This document shows, piece after piece, positions 10,968 to 23,853 of a DNA stretch of 64,000 bases. The translations under genes and the position numbers were made by a program. A model generated the notes under the pieces. The model had not been told where the DNA came from and ran no database searches. It saw nothing but the letters and a program-made list of their open reading frames with translations. Source of the DNA: Fragilariopsis cylindrus CCMP1102 (lineage: Eukaryota > Bacillariophyta > Bacillariophyceae > Bacillariales > Bacillariaceae). The DNA lies in the NCBI GenBank assembly GCA_900095095.1, contig FMBT01000290.1, positions 992,001 through 1,056,000 of the forward strand, in the 5' to 3' direction. Position 1 is the first letter of the stretch, and the number at the start of each line of letters is the position of its first letter.

Positions 10968-11879
10968 TGACGGCAGACGAGGAACGAAAAAATTCCATAC
11001 CGCCTTTGGACGAAATACTTTGGAGAGACTTTCTCCAGTTGTGATCAAGCACCTGATGTCAGAAATTGCAAATCATAATATCGATGAATATGGTGCCCCT
11101 CCTTTCATGTATGTCATGCTAGTACCTCATGCACCTTATACTGTCGTTGGACTTATACTTGAAATACATCCTAAAGCTGCTGACTATGAGCATGATGTTA
11201 TGTCTTGGATTGGGTGGAAAAAAGACTCATTTTTTATAGAGGATATCGAACCAAAATCTTTACGTCTAATAATAGAAACAACGAAGAATGAGCGTATAGC
11301 AAGTAAGGGTGATATGAATTATTTTTGTCCTATTGAACGTTTTGTTGACGTAGACACCGAAAATCTGACAACGCAAACAAAGATTATACTTGAGCTTCAA
11401 GCACATGCCAATATGCATGTTTTGGATAGACATTTTTTTACTCGCCACTACGCTAGCTATACTAAATGTAAACTCGGTGAACCGGCCTTCAGATTTTGTT
11501 CAGATCTTATTAAGGAAAATCGATATGGAAATTATTCCGCAGGTTCAACAGTAGTAGAAAATCAAATCAGGCCAAATACAGAAGCGGGAGCAGCAGAAAA
11601 ACGACAAAGATTGTCTCAAATACAAGTGTGCGCTATTGGACAGTTTAAAACGTGTACCTCCATCGAAATTATACAATTTACCAGTTGCATTTGTCGATGT
11701 CATCGTACTTTGCCAGTAATCGTCACCATATATCATGGTTGCTTATCGCTTACGCTTCAGGGAAGACTCTAAGCCGAGTAATGAAAGAGATGCACACCAA
11801 GTACAGACAGACACTAGCTGAGAACACCGTACGAGACATAGCAAAAGATACGATTGATCAATGGACTTGTATGTACTAA
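10968..11879 (+). pseudogene. Decayed unknown protein-coding sequence
   Basis: The longest intact part is an ATG at 11020 to a stop at 11772 (250 aa). The middle (about residues 20-170) has balanced protein-like composition (for example APPFMYVMLVPHAPYTVVGL) with no low complexity. Around 11640 a different frame becomes protein-like (LKRVPPSKLYNLPVAFVDVI) and ends quickly. From about 11750 a third frame looks coding (TLSRVMKEMHTKYRQTLAEN) until TAA at 11877. Upstream, 10968-11042 has a short frame ending in TGA that overlaps the ATG at 11020. This pattern of adjacent frames suggests a gene broken by frameshifts, possibly from a mobile element. I recognise no family. An intron-containing live gene is the alternative. 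Confidence 0.4.
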
Positions 11880-14599
11880 TATTACGAGACTAAGAAGTTC
11901 CTCCCATTGTTCTCGGAATAGATGAATCCCAATCGCAACGATAGGTCCTCTGGTCTAACGACTATGGTAAAATCAAAAAATACCCACTCACCTTCCCTCG
12001 TCGCATTTCTTCCATTGACGTTCGATAAGTTATCAGCTACATTCTAGCAGCTTTGTTGAACTGCCATCCAGCTATCTAAATGTAGATTCTCTACAATACC
12101 TAGCTTGAGATAGCAAACAAAGCATTCGAAGTGTATATGATGTGCCTCTAAACACAACAGACATGTAGTTGCAAACGAGCCAACGCTGCGCCTCGTCATT
12201 GATAGATAAGTATGGTATACAAACGGCAACATTAAAAAAAAAAACGATAATATTGATTTATTGTCAATAATGTATTTGAAAAGATTAAATGACACTTTAG
12301 TTAAAGTAAATAGTGTTAAACACCATATATTGCCTTCGTTCACTCCTACTGCATAACCTATACATGAAGTACAATATCAGGTGGACTACGATGATAATTA
12401 TGGCAAATACCAGTAGATCAAAATGAAAAAATTGTATTCCTACTATACCTACCATCCATCCTCCTTCTAAATCTGTAATATTCACCAAGTCAACCTTCAG
12501 GTACCCGCCGTACAAGAATACCTTATGTGTTCACCACGGGGAGCATAGAGGTAGTTGGTGTGCACTTGTTTGTGCTGTGGGTACCTCTGCTTGTTAAGAA
12601 ATACTGTAGGAAGGTTCAGTCCTATCGATCAGAAAAGAGTGAATGTTTGGTAGCTGGATGATGATGATGGGTGTTATCTGTCAGTCCACACACAAACCTG
12701 TCTACATATGGCCCCAATATTGCACATAAACACACATGCACTTGCACTCTCACACCTTAATAGCTGTGTATATTTTTACCCAGATGATGGTGCATTATAA
12801 GATACATGTTGCTATCAGCTGCTACATAACCATGTTGGGGAAGGAAAATTGATGACTACTTTCCAATGATTTTTTGCCTATATACTGTGGAATATAACCC
12901 CTGATGATATCTGCAGGTACCTGTTAGTTTTCATTTTCTTCCAAATTGATGCTTGATGTACATTGTGTATTATTGCTGCTTACTCAAAATCTCAGACATG
13001 CAGACATTTTATGTTAGCTATGATTATATAGTGGTAGACCATTATTTGTTCAAAAGAATACTACTAGTACCCTTCCTTCTTTTCTAAATAAACATCTAGG
13101 CTATATCATATCATGGGTCTATCATTTATGTGAGACATCGAAGATGGTACAGCTGCCTGATATGTGTCATTTTGATTTGATACTGTTGTATGGACAAATA
13201 TCTACACTGTGTGGTGATGGAATGAGCTTACAATAGACATAAAAGTATGTATATCTTATAAAAGTATGTGTATCTTTGCTTGTGTCCTAATCTGTGTGTA
13301 CATTATATATATACATAATTGCATTGACATTTTTCTTGCAGTACATGTGAATCAATGTTTGCTTGCTCTTTGCTGATTGGTCACAATTATATGATTAGCT
13401 TGCACACCATCAGCACACCTACCAAGTATTGCACACATTTACTTGTCAATCTACAGCATTATTTATCAGGACAGTGTGACTAACCACCCCTATCACCGCC
13501 ACAGTCATTTTTCTTTGAAGGTTGGTTTGTCATTAGTATTGAATTACTCCTTTCGCATACCTCTTGATTTGTTCACTTCAGTTTCATTTGAGGAAATTGA
13601 CACTTTATTCTGGGAGGATAGAGTCTAATCCTAGGTAAGATTTTCTTTGACTTCAATTGCAAGTGATACTTCTTGTTAAGGTAAATTATTTTCTGCGCAT
13701 AAGAATTAGAATGGAAAACTATTCCATCAACATGACAATGAAAAAAAGGGAAAACGGAATTCCTTGAACCTCCACTGTCAAATTAAAGATGATGTATTAG
13801 GGAGAAAGAGGTGGTATTCTGTGAGGTTGTATAGGGATAGGAGGTCAAATTTTGAATCACCACAAGATGTGCATATGAGAGGAGGATTGTGAATTGAATG
13901 ACATTCCAATTGATAAAAAAATACTAGTACAGAAGTAACGTCTATCATTGTTATATTGATGAATCATCTGGACAGATTTGATATGTCATCCGGCACCATA
14001 TGGTGAGGAGGGTGATTTATTCTCATCAAATTCGATCCCAATAAATTGTGACAGTGCAATATGTAGCCACTTCCAGCCACCATTTTTTTTGAACTCAATA
14101 TTTCCAACTCCCTTTGTTTCAGAAATAATATTTAACAACTACTATAGGTGTCATTTATTGGTTCAATAATTCCCTCACTTTTGCAGAGCTAGTTGCCCTT
14201 TTGTGGAAGTGACTTTCCATGCTACTATCTATATGGTGACTGCTTAACTATCATTGTCCCCATATTTGGTAGAGAACAGAGTGTGGTATGATGTGTAAAT
14301 TCTAAAAATACCTAACCACCAATTTGGTTTGTTTTAACAAGTGTGGTATCTAAACATTACTACTTTGATGTTGTGTTTCACCTAGAGACCATCACAACAA
14401 TCTAATTTGTTAAGGTGTGGTAGTACTAAATTTCTTTTCTTGAGTTACATAGTGTTGGAGTTCTTGACAGATATTAATAACAGTAATAATAATAGTGTCA
14501 CCACTGCAACCTTCAAATGTTATTGAGAGCACATACATAGAAGCAGCCACTAAATTGTCTGTCTTCAACAGCCTTCATTAACAGCCAAGACCGCATTGT
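11880..14599. other. Long gene-poor intergenic region
   Basis: About 2.7 kb without a convincing frame on either strand. Short open frames (for example 12044-12343 minus, 13443-13628 plus) have hydrophobic, random-like composition and no motif. I see no RNA gene or terminal repeats here. Confidence 0.5.
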
Positions 14600-15010
14600 T
14601 ATTTATTAATTATTTAATTATCAGTATTGATTTTTAAATGCATTTAGTAAGTTGAAGTAGTGGGGCGATGCCAATACCAATACCGTATTATTATTCAATC
14701 TTAATTTAATCATCAGCATTGATTTTTTCATGAATCAAGTAGTAGTGGCGATGCGATACCAATACCAATACCGTATTATTATTCAATATTGCCTTAATTA
14801 ATTATCAGCATTGATTTTTTCATGAATCAAGTAAGTAGTGGCGATGCGATGACAATTACCAATACCGTATTATTATTCAATATTGCATTAATTAATTATC
14901 AGCATTGATTTTTTCATGAATCAAGTAAGTAGTGGCGATGCGATGCCAATACCAATACCGTATTATTATTCAATATTGCATTAATTAAGTAAGTGGTATT
15001 GGGGCAATGT
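14600..15010. repeat. Tandem array, unit about 87-93 bp, about 4.5 copies
   Basis: Repeated blocks share ACCAATACCGTATTATTATT, then CAATATTGCATTAATTAAT and TATCAGCATTGATTTTTT, CATGAATCAAGTAAGTAG and TGGCGATGCGATG. Copies start near 14672, 14759, 14852 and 14945, with a more diverged copy near 14600 and a short last copy ending in a variant. The middle copies are nearly identical, so the expansion is recent. Confidence 0.9.
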
Positions 15011-15509
15011 GTCGATTGTTTGTACTTAATGAGATTTTTATTGTTCAACATCCTTCTTTATCAGATCAGCCATTGATATTTTTTTTCAGCCAATCATAAT
15101 CATAATCTGCTGTACTACGACCGTATCTGTTCTTTTCGCCTTTCAAAACATCTCAAAAGATTACGACCTTCGCAATATCAAAAAATATATGAGCGAGGGG
15201 TCATAACTTACTTCAATTACGTAGATATGGGATGAATGCACAAGCAACAACTGTAATACTACTAATAATCAATAATGTATGCATTGTGCACATTGACACG
15301 ACACACACATACACACACTGTTCCATAGAATGATTCTTTATTTCGCATGAACAAGAGTTTAGCAACGTTAAAATACCTGTACAAGATATAGTTTTCGATG
15401 AAAGAAACTTCTTATTATAATACTAGTACGATCGACGATACTTGACTTGACTTGACTTGACTTAATAATATATTCTATTCAACAGCATACTAACTTAAAG
15501 ATAATAGCA

Positions 15510-16547
15510 ATGATGGACAATTATAGTCATAAGCATAAGCATAATCATGATTATCAAAGTCAAAAACTGAAACTTAAATTAATTGATGAAATGTGTTATA
15601 ATTTATCATTCCTTACTCGATTAGAAATGGATCAGAATAATAGAAGAAGCAGAAGACGAAATAGTAACAAAAGAAAACGACGTACTACCGATAATGATTC
15701 TGCTGCGAGTACTAGTACGCAATCGAATAATAGTAATAATAATACATTCGATCGGATTATTTCTTTATCAAAAATAATAATGAAATACATTGATGTTGAT
15801 TGTGAATGTGAATCGCAATATTCATTATTATCAACTGAAAAAATAGATACTATTATTATTGATTGTTTATTACCAATTTATCGTACTAGTATTGATATTG
15901 GTAATAATAGTAGTATCATCCCTTCATCATCTACTAATAGTATTATAACAGCAACAACAGCCGTGGATGATTTTTATTCTTGGTGGAGAAATCATATTTT
16001 GAAATGGATTACTACTACTACTACTACTACCACTAACGTTACCAGTACTGATGATTATCGAGAAGAAGAAAAATATCAAGAACTTGGTTGGCGTCATTTA
16101 AAATTAATGATAGAGGAAGTAAGATCAAACACGCAACGACCAGGACTGGGACACGAACACGAACACGAACTAGCGGCATGGATTATTGAAAATGAAGTAG
16201 TTCTCATTGGTTTATCATCATCTAACAATAATAACAAGATCAATAAGAGCAATAAAAACTGTAACAACAACAACAATAACGGTCACAACTGCAACGGTAA
16301 CAATAGTATGGTAAAGAAGAATCAAAGAAGAATGATAAGAATAGATCGTGCCATTGAATTTACAGTTGATTTTCTAATAAATTGTTATACTATGTACAAC
16401 AGCAACATCAACAGCAACAGCAACAAAAATTACAAAGAAGAAGAAGAAGACAATCATGATAATGATAATGATATATCATTATCATATAATATTGGAATGG
16501 AATTTTTAATTCAATTCTGCATCTCTGCATCGGATGGATTAAAGTAG
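15510..16547 (+). CDS. Asn-rich hypothetical protein (345 aa)
   Basis: Unrecognised. It starts at ATG ATG and ends 158 bases before the convergent P450 gene stop. Ordered blocks alternate with low-complexity inserts. A His/Lys-rich start and a basic RRSRRRNSNKRKRR stretch (about 45-58, possible nuclear signal) are followed by a helical block about 80-125. Then come a Trp-containing block (DDFYSWWRNHILKWI), the block YQELGWRHLKLMIEEVR, an Asn/Lys run, and RMIRIDRAIEFTVDFLINCY. It ends in GMEFLIQFCISASDGLK. Asn, Thr and Glu runs are encoded by triplet repeats. The pattern of helical blocks split by homopolymers looks like a real protein with expanded loops. No function can be given. Confidence 0.65.
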   Translation: MMDNYSHKHKHNHDYQSQKLKLKLIDEMCYNLSFLTRLEMDQNNRRSRRRNSNKRKRRTTDNDSAASTSTQSNNSNNNTFDRIISLSKIIMKYIDVDCECESQYSLLSTEKIDTIIIDCLLPIYRTSIDIGNNSSIIPSSSTNSIITATTAVDDFYSWWRNHILKWITTTTTTTTNVTSTDDYREEEKYQELGWRHLKLMIEEVRSNTQRPGLGHEHEHELAAWIIENEVVLIGLSSSNNNNKINKSNKNCNNNNNNGHNCNGNNSMVKKNQRRMIRIDRAIEFTVDFLINCYTMYNSNINSNSNKNYKEEEEDNHDNDNDISLSYNIGMEFLIQFCISASDGLK

Positions 16548-16704
16548 TAATTGTAATTCTATATCAAAATCAAAATTAAAACAAGAAAAGTAATTACTAG
16601 TCTACTACAGTAGTTGACCCTACCAACTAACATAACTGCTAACAGTATCATAAAAAAAACTTTAAAATCTAATATTTTATACGCTTTCGTCTGTCTTTTT
16701 AATA

Positions 16705-19700
16705 TTAACACCAAACATCTTGGAGGTATCGATTGTTTCCTTGTAATGCATCATAGAATGCAATAGCATCGCTTTCCGACATGTTTCCACATTCTCTAGC
16801 GATTCGATGCAATATATTGTCAACATCTTTTGCCATGTATCGGCCATCACCACAAATATAAATGTATGCTTTTTCTTCTTTAAGATATTTCCAAACACGG
16901 TCCCGATTGGACCACAACAAGTCTTGGACATATTTCTTTTTAGTATTTGGCGTGGTAGGACGAGAAAATGCAACATGTAATTCTATTGGAGCAGATTCCA
17001 ACTCGGATCGATACAAGTAATCTTGTTCATTGCGACAACCAAAGAAAAGCATAGCGGGACGACGACGACGTGTTTCTTTCTCTTCTGCTTCTATTGCTTG
17101 ATAGAAACCTCTAAATGGAGCTATACCCGTACCAGGTCCAATCATAATTACTGGAGTGGAAGGATTCTCTGGAAGTCTAAATCTATCATTGGTTCCGATA
17201 CTAATCTCAACGAGTTGTCCTGGACGTATTTCTTGCAAAAATCCAGATGATACACCTCGATATTCTTTGGAATCCAAATATGTGAACGCGGACGATTCGA
17301 CTGTTTTTTCGATACCCTTAACTAATGCAACAGTCACAGTAGCAACATTCAGTCCCCCTGAATTTTGAGAAACGGTTGGACTACTGGAGATTGAATAATA
17401 ACGTTTTTTCATCGGAGCAACAGTAGCAAGGAATTTTCCCAGGGACATTCTGGTAGATGGAAATGCCAGAAGGACTTGAGCTGGACGTAATTCTTGCAAA
17501 TTACCTGCGACTCCATTACGAATAAGCTTTGAAATTTCTTCCAAAGCTTCACGGTCCTTCAAGCAGCTTGTCGACTCTGCTGCTAAACTGACAAAAGCAG
17601 CCGATGCAGGAGCCTGTAAATCGACATGACGAGAAAGGAGGTCTGAAACTCTAACTGGAACATCAAAAGGAAGATGACCCATACCTCGTGACTGTTGTGG
17701 TTGACTGCCGTTACTGATATTAGTAGAGGAAACCTTAACAGTTCGTCCGAGATCATGTTCATTGAGTAGAGATGCAATTTGAAGAACAAGTTCGCAATTA
17801 TTCTCAGGAAATACAGCAATATGATCACCTTCACGATAGTTCATTCCATTTGGAAGTTTCAATTCGATGTGACGTGTACTACGATCTGATGTAGAACATT
17901 GTAATTCACGTGCTGATATAACCGTAGCAAGTTTAGTATCACCTGAACGAGGAATAACGGTGGCTTGCTCAAAAGTATCAGTCAAATTCAATTCTGGTAC
18001 ATCGCTTATACAATCAGAATCAGAACTGATCTGTGCTGGATCTAATCCAATAGCTTCGAATGCTGAAGGCCAAAACTCAAACTGACGCCAAGCGCCAACA
18101 TCATTTTTTAGATCTTTCTCTTCGTCAGCAATCCCTCTTGGACATATAATGTCTGCTCCAGCAGATTCAAGCGCGTTAACAATGGAACACGGGAAAGATT
18201 GAAAGCTTTTCCAATTAGAGTTTCCTACACCACAAATTGCCACCTTAACTCCTGATAGTGATCCTGGTTGGAGTGTTTTCAAATATTCAGCAAATTTCTT
18301 GGCATTATCAGGTGGTTGACCATTGTACGTTGATGTAACAATGAGGTTTATACATTCTCTACCTAGGCCTTTTGAAGAAGCAGCATCAAGTGGATCTAGT
18401 GAAGTATCGAATCCCATTCGAATAGCTTCATCACACAACGCACTGGATATGTCTTCACACGTTCCCATGTTGGAACCAAAGTAGACACTAACTTTTCCAT
18501 CGTGTGGTTCAATGTTAAGTACGGAAGAAAATGATGTGGTCGATGCAGAAGAAAAGGAAAATGATGTGGTCGATGAAGAAGAAATATGTTCCGGAGTAGC
18601 TTTCACAGGACTTGGTACGGGAGAAAAAACTTCACTTCCATTTGATTCGTGCGAAGTCATCATTACATTACTTAATTTCATAAACTGAACAAAGATTAAT
18701 ATAGAGATTGAAAAAGTTAGAATTTAGGAAAAGATACTATTTAATACAAAAAAAGGCATTTCAAAACTTACCGTGCGGAATTTTTCCCCAACTTCGGCGT
18801 CTTTGTGAAGTCTGAAAGTGATTCGTCGTTGCATAATACGAGCCAGTATGACTCGCGCTTCAATCAAAGAGAATTGCATACCAATACACCCACGAGGACC
18901 AGATGAAAAAGGCATCCAAGCGTGCTCATGTGAAGGTGCATTTAGCGAGTTTAGCATAAATCGTGATGGATCAAACTCATCAGCATTATCACCCCACAGA
19001 GTTTTATTTCTATGTAGTTCTCTGGGAAGCAACAGGACCTTACAGCCTTCCGTCATTGTATAAGGACCTAGCGTTGTGTCCTTCATGCATGTTTTCAAAA
19101 TAGCCTGTGCTGGAGGATACAGTCTTAGAGTCTCTTTAATGACAGCCATTGTGTATGGCAGATTCTTGATATTTTGCATATCCGGAGGTTCTTCACCCAT
19201 TACTTGATCGACCTCGTTTCTCATCTTTTCTTCCACTTCAGGATGCTGGGATAGCAAGAACATGAGTGATGTTAGAAGCGATGAGGTTGAATCGTGACCA
19301 ACTAGTAAGAAAAGTATTAGATTATTCCTCACTAATTCAATATCCATTTTTTCGTTTGTTCCTTTATTATTATAATAGTCATATTTTGAATACAAGTAGT
19401 CATATAGGAAGAAAGAAAATGTTAGATGCATAAAATGCATAAAAAATACAGAACGTGCGCTGCTAATGGTATTATTATTCTGAACATACCTTTATCAATC
19501 GTATTGAGCATACAATCTAGAACATCAGGATTATTTGGACCACCAATACTCATCGTTTTCCCATCGAGACGATCATTTATGACTTCCATGCCACGTTCCC
19601 ATAACGTATGCTTTGCTTCTTGCCTTTTCTTATATAATTTGCGATGCGTAAATCGTCCATCATCAAATCGATCTTCAATATGTGTGGAATTAAGTGCTGT

Positions 19701-20725
19701 TTCTAATGCACAAAGGAATGGCTCGGTCGACATTCGATCGGGCTAAAGAAAAAATAGAGAGAGAGAGATTTAAAAATATATAAGAGAAATGATTATTTCA
19801 ATATTAAGATTCACAAACAGAAATTAGAAAGCAAAAATTTCATTAAAAAAGACTTACGTATTCTGTGGTCTGGAAGTCTAATCCTGGACCACCAATGAAA
19901 TTTCCAATAATATCGAATGTTAAGCCGGTAAATGCCTGTCCAATTTCGAAAGGTTGCTGCTGTGATGATGATCCAATACGGTCCAGCAAACAATCTGTTT
20001 TTGTCAATGTAATGTCCACCAGAGAAGATAAGGACTTTGGACTAAACGCCGGCATCAGAATGCGATGGCTTTTCGCTTCATCATTCAAAAAAAAGATGGA
20101 AAAATAAGAAAAGACAAAGAGAGAGAGAGAGAGAGTATATTAGAAGAAAGAACATCAGGAGAAAAATACACTTGTGTAATGTGGATCGAAATAAATAAAT
20201 AATAAATAAAATAGAATAGAATAGAAAAAAAAAAAGAAAAAACTCACCCCAATCGTCACCATCCGATGCGGTAAATAACGCATTCCCAATCACCTTCCGT
20301 GCCGCATAGAATACACCACGAGTGGCGGTGTGTGTGATTTTTCCCCAATGTTCGAGATCCGTGGTGACGATACCGGCGTAATCAGCGTTGGATGTCAAAT
20401 AGACGGTCGTACCCACCATCTGGATGTGTACAATATCATGCTTGATACTGTTCTCCCCTGCACACAGTTTAAAGGCAGTAGTGATTGCTGGTATTACTTC
20501 CGCATTACCGCTTTGTTTCATGATCTTGTTCAGTAGAGGGAGGTGACCAACAATGGGACGTCTCCCTCGTGGCTGCGGAGGAAAAATGATGGGTGATGAT
20601 GCTGATGTTGATGATGATGATGATGATGATGAAGATGATGATAATGATGATGATGATCCATTATTACTGGCATCTTCAGCGGTCGTTGCGGTTTCTATTT
20701 GAGTTTGTTTCTTTTCGTTATTCAT
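16705..20725 (-). CDS. Self-sufficient cytochrome P450-NADPH reductase fusion (5 exons, 1172 aa)
   Basis: Inferred exons: 20725-20248, 20075-19858, 19742-19490, 19361-18772, 18684-16705, all phases consistent. The N-terminal half is a P450. It has a Ser-rich leader, the C-helix W-x-x-x-HRILMPAF, the I-helix GHDST (338-342), ETLR (Glu393/Arg396) and the haem loop FSSGPRGCIGMQFS with ligand Cys475. A Ser/Thr linker (about 525-570) leads to a reductase. This has an FMN flavodoxin domain (KVSVYFGSNMGT), an FAD domain (RYYSISSSP), an NADPH domain (GPGTGIAPFRGF, FFGCRN) and the C-terminal RYLQDVW. This is the domain order of CYP102 (P450 BM3, 1049 aa) and fungal CYP505; those act on fatty acids, so fatty-acid or other lipid hydroxylation is a reasonable inference. 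No membrane anchor is obvious, so it is probably soluble. Electron flow NADPH-FAD-FMN-haem is within one chain. Confidence 0.93.
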
Positions 20726-22013
20726 TGTTGCTGTTGTTACTGTTTTTCGTTCCTCTTGTTTTTGTTAATGTTTTTTCTTGTTCTTGTTCTTGTTCTTGTT
20801 CTTGTTCTTGCTCATGTTCTTGTTTGTGAGATGTAGATGTAGATTTATATTTTTATGAGTGTACAATTGTTATGATTGTTCTATTCAAAACATCGGTGAG
20901 GTGAGGTTGAGAGAACTCAAAAATGTGATGGCGCTTTTACTGCAAAGACGCGCTTAACCTGCACAGGAAAGCTGACACATCGCTCGACCTTTTGTAAGCG
21001 CCTACATATCGCCGAAGTGGATAAAACTGAGGACATGCACGACTGGGTCAGGAATGTTAGAAGAAAAAATAGATCTTGCCATGTCCATCCTTGCGCGGGC
21101 CTGTCAGCGCGCCAATGGACCGATGTTAAATAACATCGGACCGATATTATTAACATCGGACCAATTTTTGTACTTAGTGTTTTTACTAACAAAACAAATT
21201 TTAAAAAAATATATTTTTACTACTATTTTCAACCCCTCCATTCAGTACACATGTTGTGTCAGAGGCGTTTATCTTAGTCGTGCATTTCTAATAATTGTTA
21301 TTGTGGTTTTGATCCATTCGATTAGATTTCAAGTCAGTCGTGCATTCTAGAACGTTCTCCTCGAGTGAAGCATTGCACGTTTGAAACATCCATGAGCGTC
21401 ATGCATCGTGTCAAAGAATTTTAGCAAGACATCACGACAATCCCAATCCCCTCTCTTCATTATTCATGTGCACTTAACTAACTTGAGAGGTACGTACTGT
21501 ACCCTTCCTTCCTTCCATTCGCGGTAGAGAAGAAGAACCCCCTCGTCATTGACACCTAAGAATAGAACTACTAACTAATAAGATGTCCATCAGCAATACT
21601 ATCTACTTCTCAATCAAACCGTTTCAATGCTACCAGATGCATCTGTCGGCATCACGTTCCAATCAATCATGTTGTGATGTGAATTGAATTGTACAGTAAG
21701 TTAGTTTGATGTCTGCGATGGATGGATGGATGGATGTAAAACTGCATTCTCACATTATAGAAAAGAATAATCACACACACCACACACCACACACCACACA
21801 CAACACACAACACACAACACACACACGAGAACGTTTACAACAATAACTCAAAAGTTCGATTTGACACACACCCTACAAGACATAAATAAGGAAGAGTAGT
21901 GAAGGAAAGGAGAAAAGACAGAAGATCGTTAGTAAAGTAAAGTAACGAACGATAACATAAGAAGAGAAATATAAGTAAACAATATAACACAATACAATAC
22001 AATATAATCCATC
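20726..22013. other. Intergenic between divergent P450 and carrier genes; microsatellites
   Basis: Contains a (TTCTTG)n hexamer repeat at about 20776-20822, close upstream of the P450 ATG. A short palindromic cluster near 21119-21163 has AACATCGGACC twice and its inverse once. A (CACACAC)-rich run lies near 21771-21826. Both promoters must lie here. No coding frame is convincing. Confidence 0.5.
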
Positions 22014-23466
22014 ATGGGTGCACCAGCAGCAAAAGAATATCCAAAAGTATGTTCAATTCTGTTTATGTTACTGTAGTTGTCATTATTTAGTCTCAGAAAT
22101 TCTTACTATTTTCCTTCTTTCTTACATTCTCTCTATATATCTCACTCATCTTCTTTCTCTCTCTCTCACACTCTCTCTCTCTCTCTCTCTCTCCTTCTTT
22201 ACCACACACTTTGTTGCACACTTTGTCTCGTAAACAATAAAATAGCAATACTTTCTTGCCTCGGCTTTAGCCGCTACCGGATGTTATCGTAAGTGCACAT
22301 GATATGTTGAAAACAACAACCCAAAATCATGCCAAATCCAAACAAACTGTTCCATCACGTTGTTGACGACCATTTCATTCTATTCCATTATATTAAAATT
22401 CTCTCACTCACTCAACCATTTGAAAATCTACCTCATTATTTCATTTCTGTGAAACATCAAAAATAAATACACAACATACACAAAAACATAAAAAAAAGCA
22501 TTATGGAGATCAGCTGCAATTGGTCAATCCGGATTTACAGTAGGTATCGTAAAAGGACCAGGGGGGATTATTGTACCACCTCGAATGGCCCCGTACGTAC
22601 AAGGATTTTTACCACCCTATAAAGGTGCAATGGCCACCGTCTGTGGGATGACCTATGCACGTGCGGCAATCTTTTATTTATCGGATTATGGTCATGATGT
22701 AATGATACAACAATATCAATTGGATGAAGTGACCTCCACTGTCCTACCACCATTAGTCGTGAGTACTATTGTACAAGTTATTAATCAACCGTAAGTTGCA
22801 TTCAGTAACTGTAGTTGTAAATTTATAGTTGAAAAAATCACGTGATCAAAATGTCGTCGAAAATAAATGGACTCTATAGCGGTCCGATATTTTCAAACGG
22901 ATGGGCTTACTATTAAAATCACACTACAGTAACTAACTTGATTTGATTCTTTCCTTCTTTATACATATAACAGGATTGTACGTGCAACTGTTACATTACA
23001 AGATCCATCCTATAAACATCCGAATGTATGGTCGTGTATCAAACATATATACAATACACATGGATTGAATGGATTGTGGCACGGTACAACAGCTGGTGTA
23101 TTAAAGACCGTTCCCAAATACGTGACCGCCATTGCCGTGAAGGATTATGCAGAACGATCCTTACCAAAACCCGATCGAAATTCTAGGACGTATGATCGTG
23201 ACATGTTATGGAGATCCGCAGTGAAAAGTAGTATGGCAGGTATTGCAGGTGCGGCATTAACAAATCCATTAGATGTGATTCGTAATGAACAATTTAAAAC
23301 GGATTTCGGTTTGTTGAAAACAACACGTAGTTTATGGAATGAATTAGGATATAAATTTATGATTCGTGGATTAGGTAAAAATATGATTGCGGTGGCATTA
23401 CCTGTCGGTGTCACAATATTTTGTACTGATATGTTAATTCATTTATCTCAATCATCACAACAGTAA
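22014..23466 (+). CDS. Mitochondrial carrier family protein (4 exons, 286 aa)
   Basis: Inferred exons: 22014-22046, 22246-22288, 22499-22790, 22974-23466; total 861 nt with consistent phases. The first exons join to read PKQYFLASALAATGCYPLWR, a membrane helix. The third-repeat signature NPLDVIRNEQF (P-x-D-x-x-R) follows MAGIAGAALT and is the hallmark of the SLC25 fold. GLWHGTTAGVLKTVPKYVTA matches the even-numbered-helix region of a repeat. Length is normal for the family (about 300 aa, six helices). The first-repeat P-x-D/E-x-x-K/R motif is degenerate (PLWRSA), so this is a divergent member and the transported solute cannot be told. Expected location is the mitochondrial inner membrane. Two very short 5' exons make automatic prediction error-prone; the long single-exon frame starting at 23065 is only the 3' part. 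Confidence 0.85.
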
Positions 23467-23853
23467 CAACGTGTACGATAATATAACAGTAATTGGAGGA
23501 CAAATAATGAAGTGAGCATCTCAAATTCATGTACAATTATAATAAGATTCTTATGTATTGTAAATTTATATCGAATAAGATTTTTATCTATATTTATGTT
23601 TGTAGTGACAGTCGTATGCTAGTAATATATAACACTAGCTAGCCACGTCTAATAGCCACGTAATAACTTTCCGCAACTTTTTGTCTTCGATTGACTCTTT
23701 TCTCATCCTCATTTTATTTGTTTACCTCCACAAGCATTTGATTCCTATCCAAACCAATACCATCGACGACTCGACGAGAAAATTTTGATAGATCGTGATA
23801 TACCAACATATTCTCCAGTCGTTTTGTTCTGAATTTAACACTCATTATTTGTC
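23467..23853. other. Convergent intergenic spacer
   Basis: AT-rich spacer between the ends of two convergent genes. I see no gene, repeat or RNA in it. Confidence 0.6.

Noticed and set aside
12044-12515. Two short minus-strand frames
   Set aside because: No motif, random composition, no supporting splice sites or start context.
21119-21163. AACATCGGACC repeats as a transcription-factor operator
   Set aside because: Suggestive symmetry, but no neighbouring regulator or second occurrence elsewhere in the window to support it.
22018-22292. Plus-strand frames over the carrier intron
   Set aside because: They run through the CT-rich intron; the real coding path uses 22014-22046 and 22246-22288.
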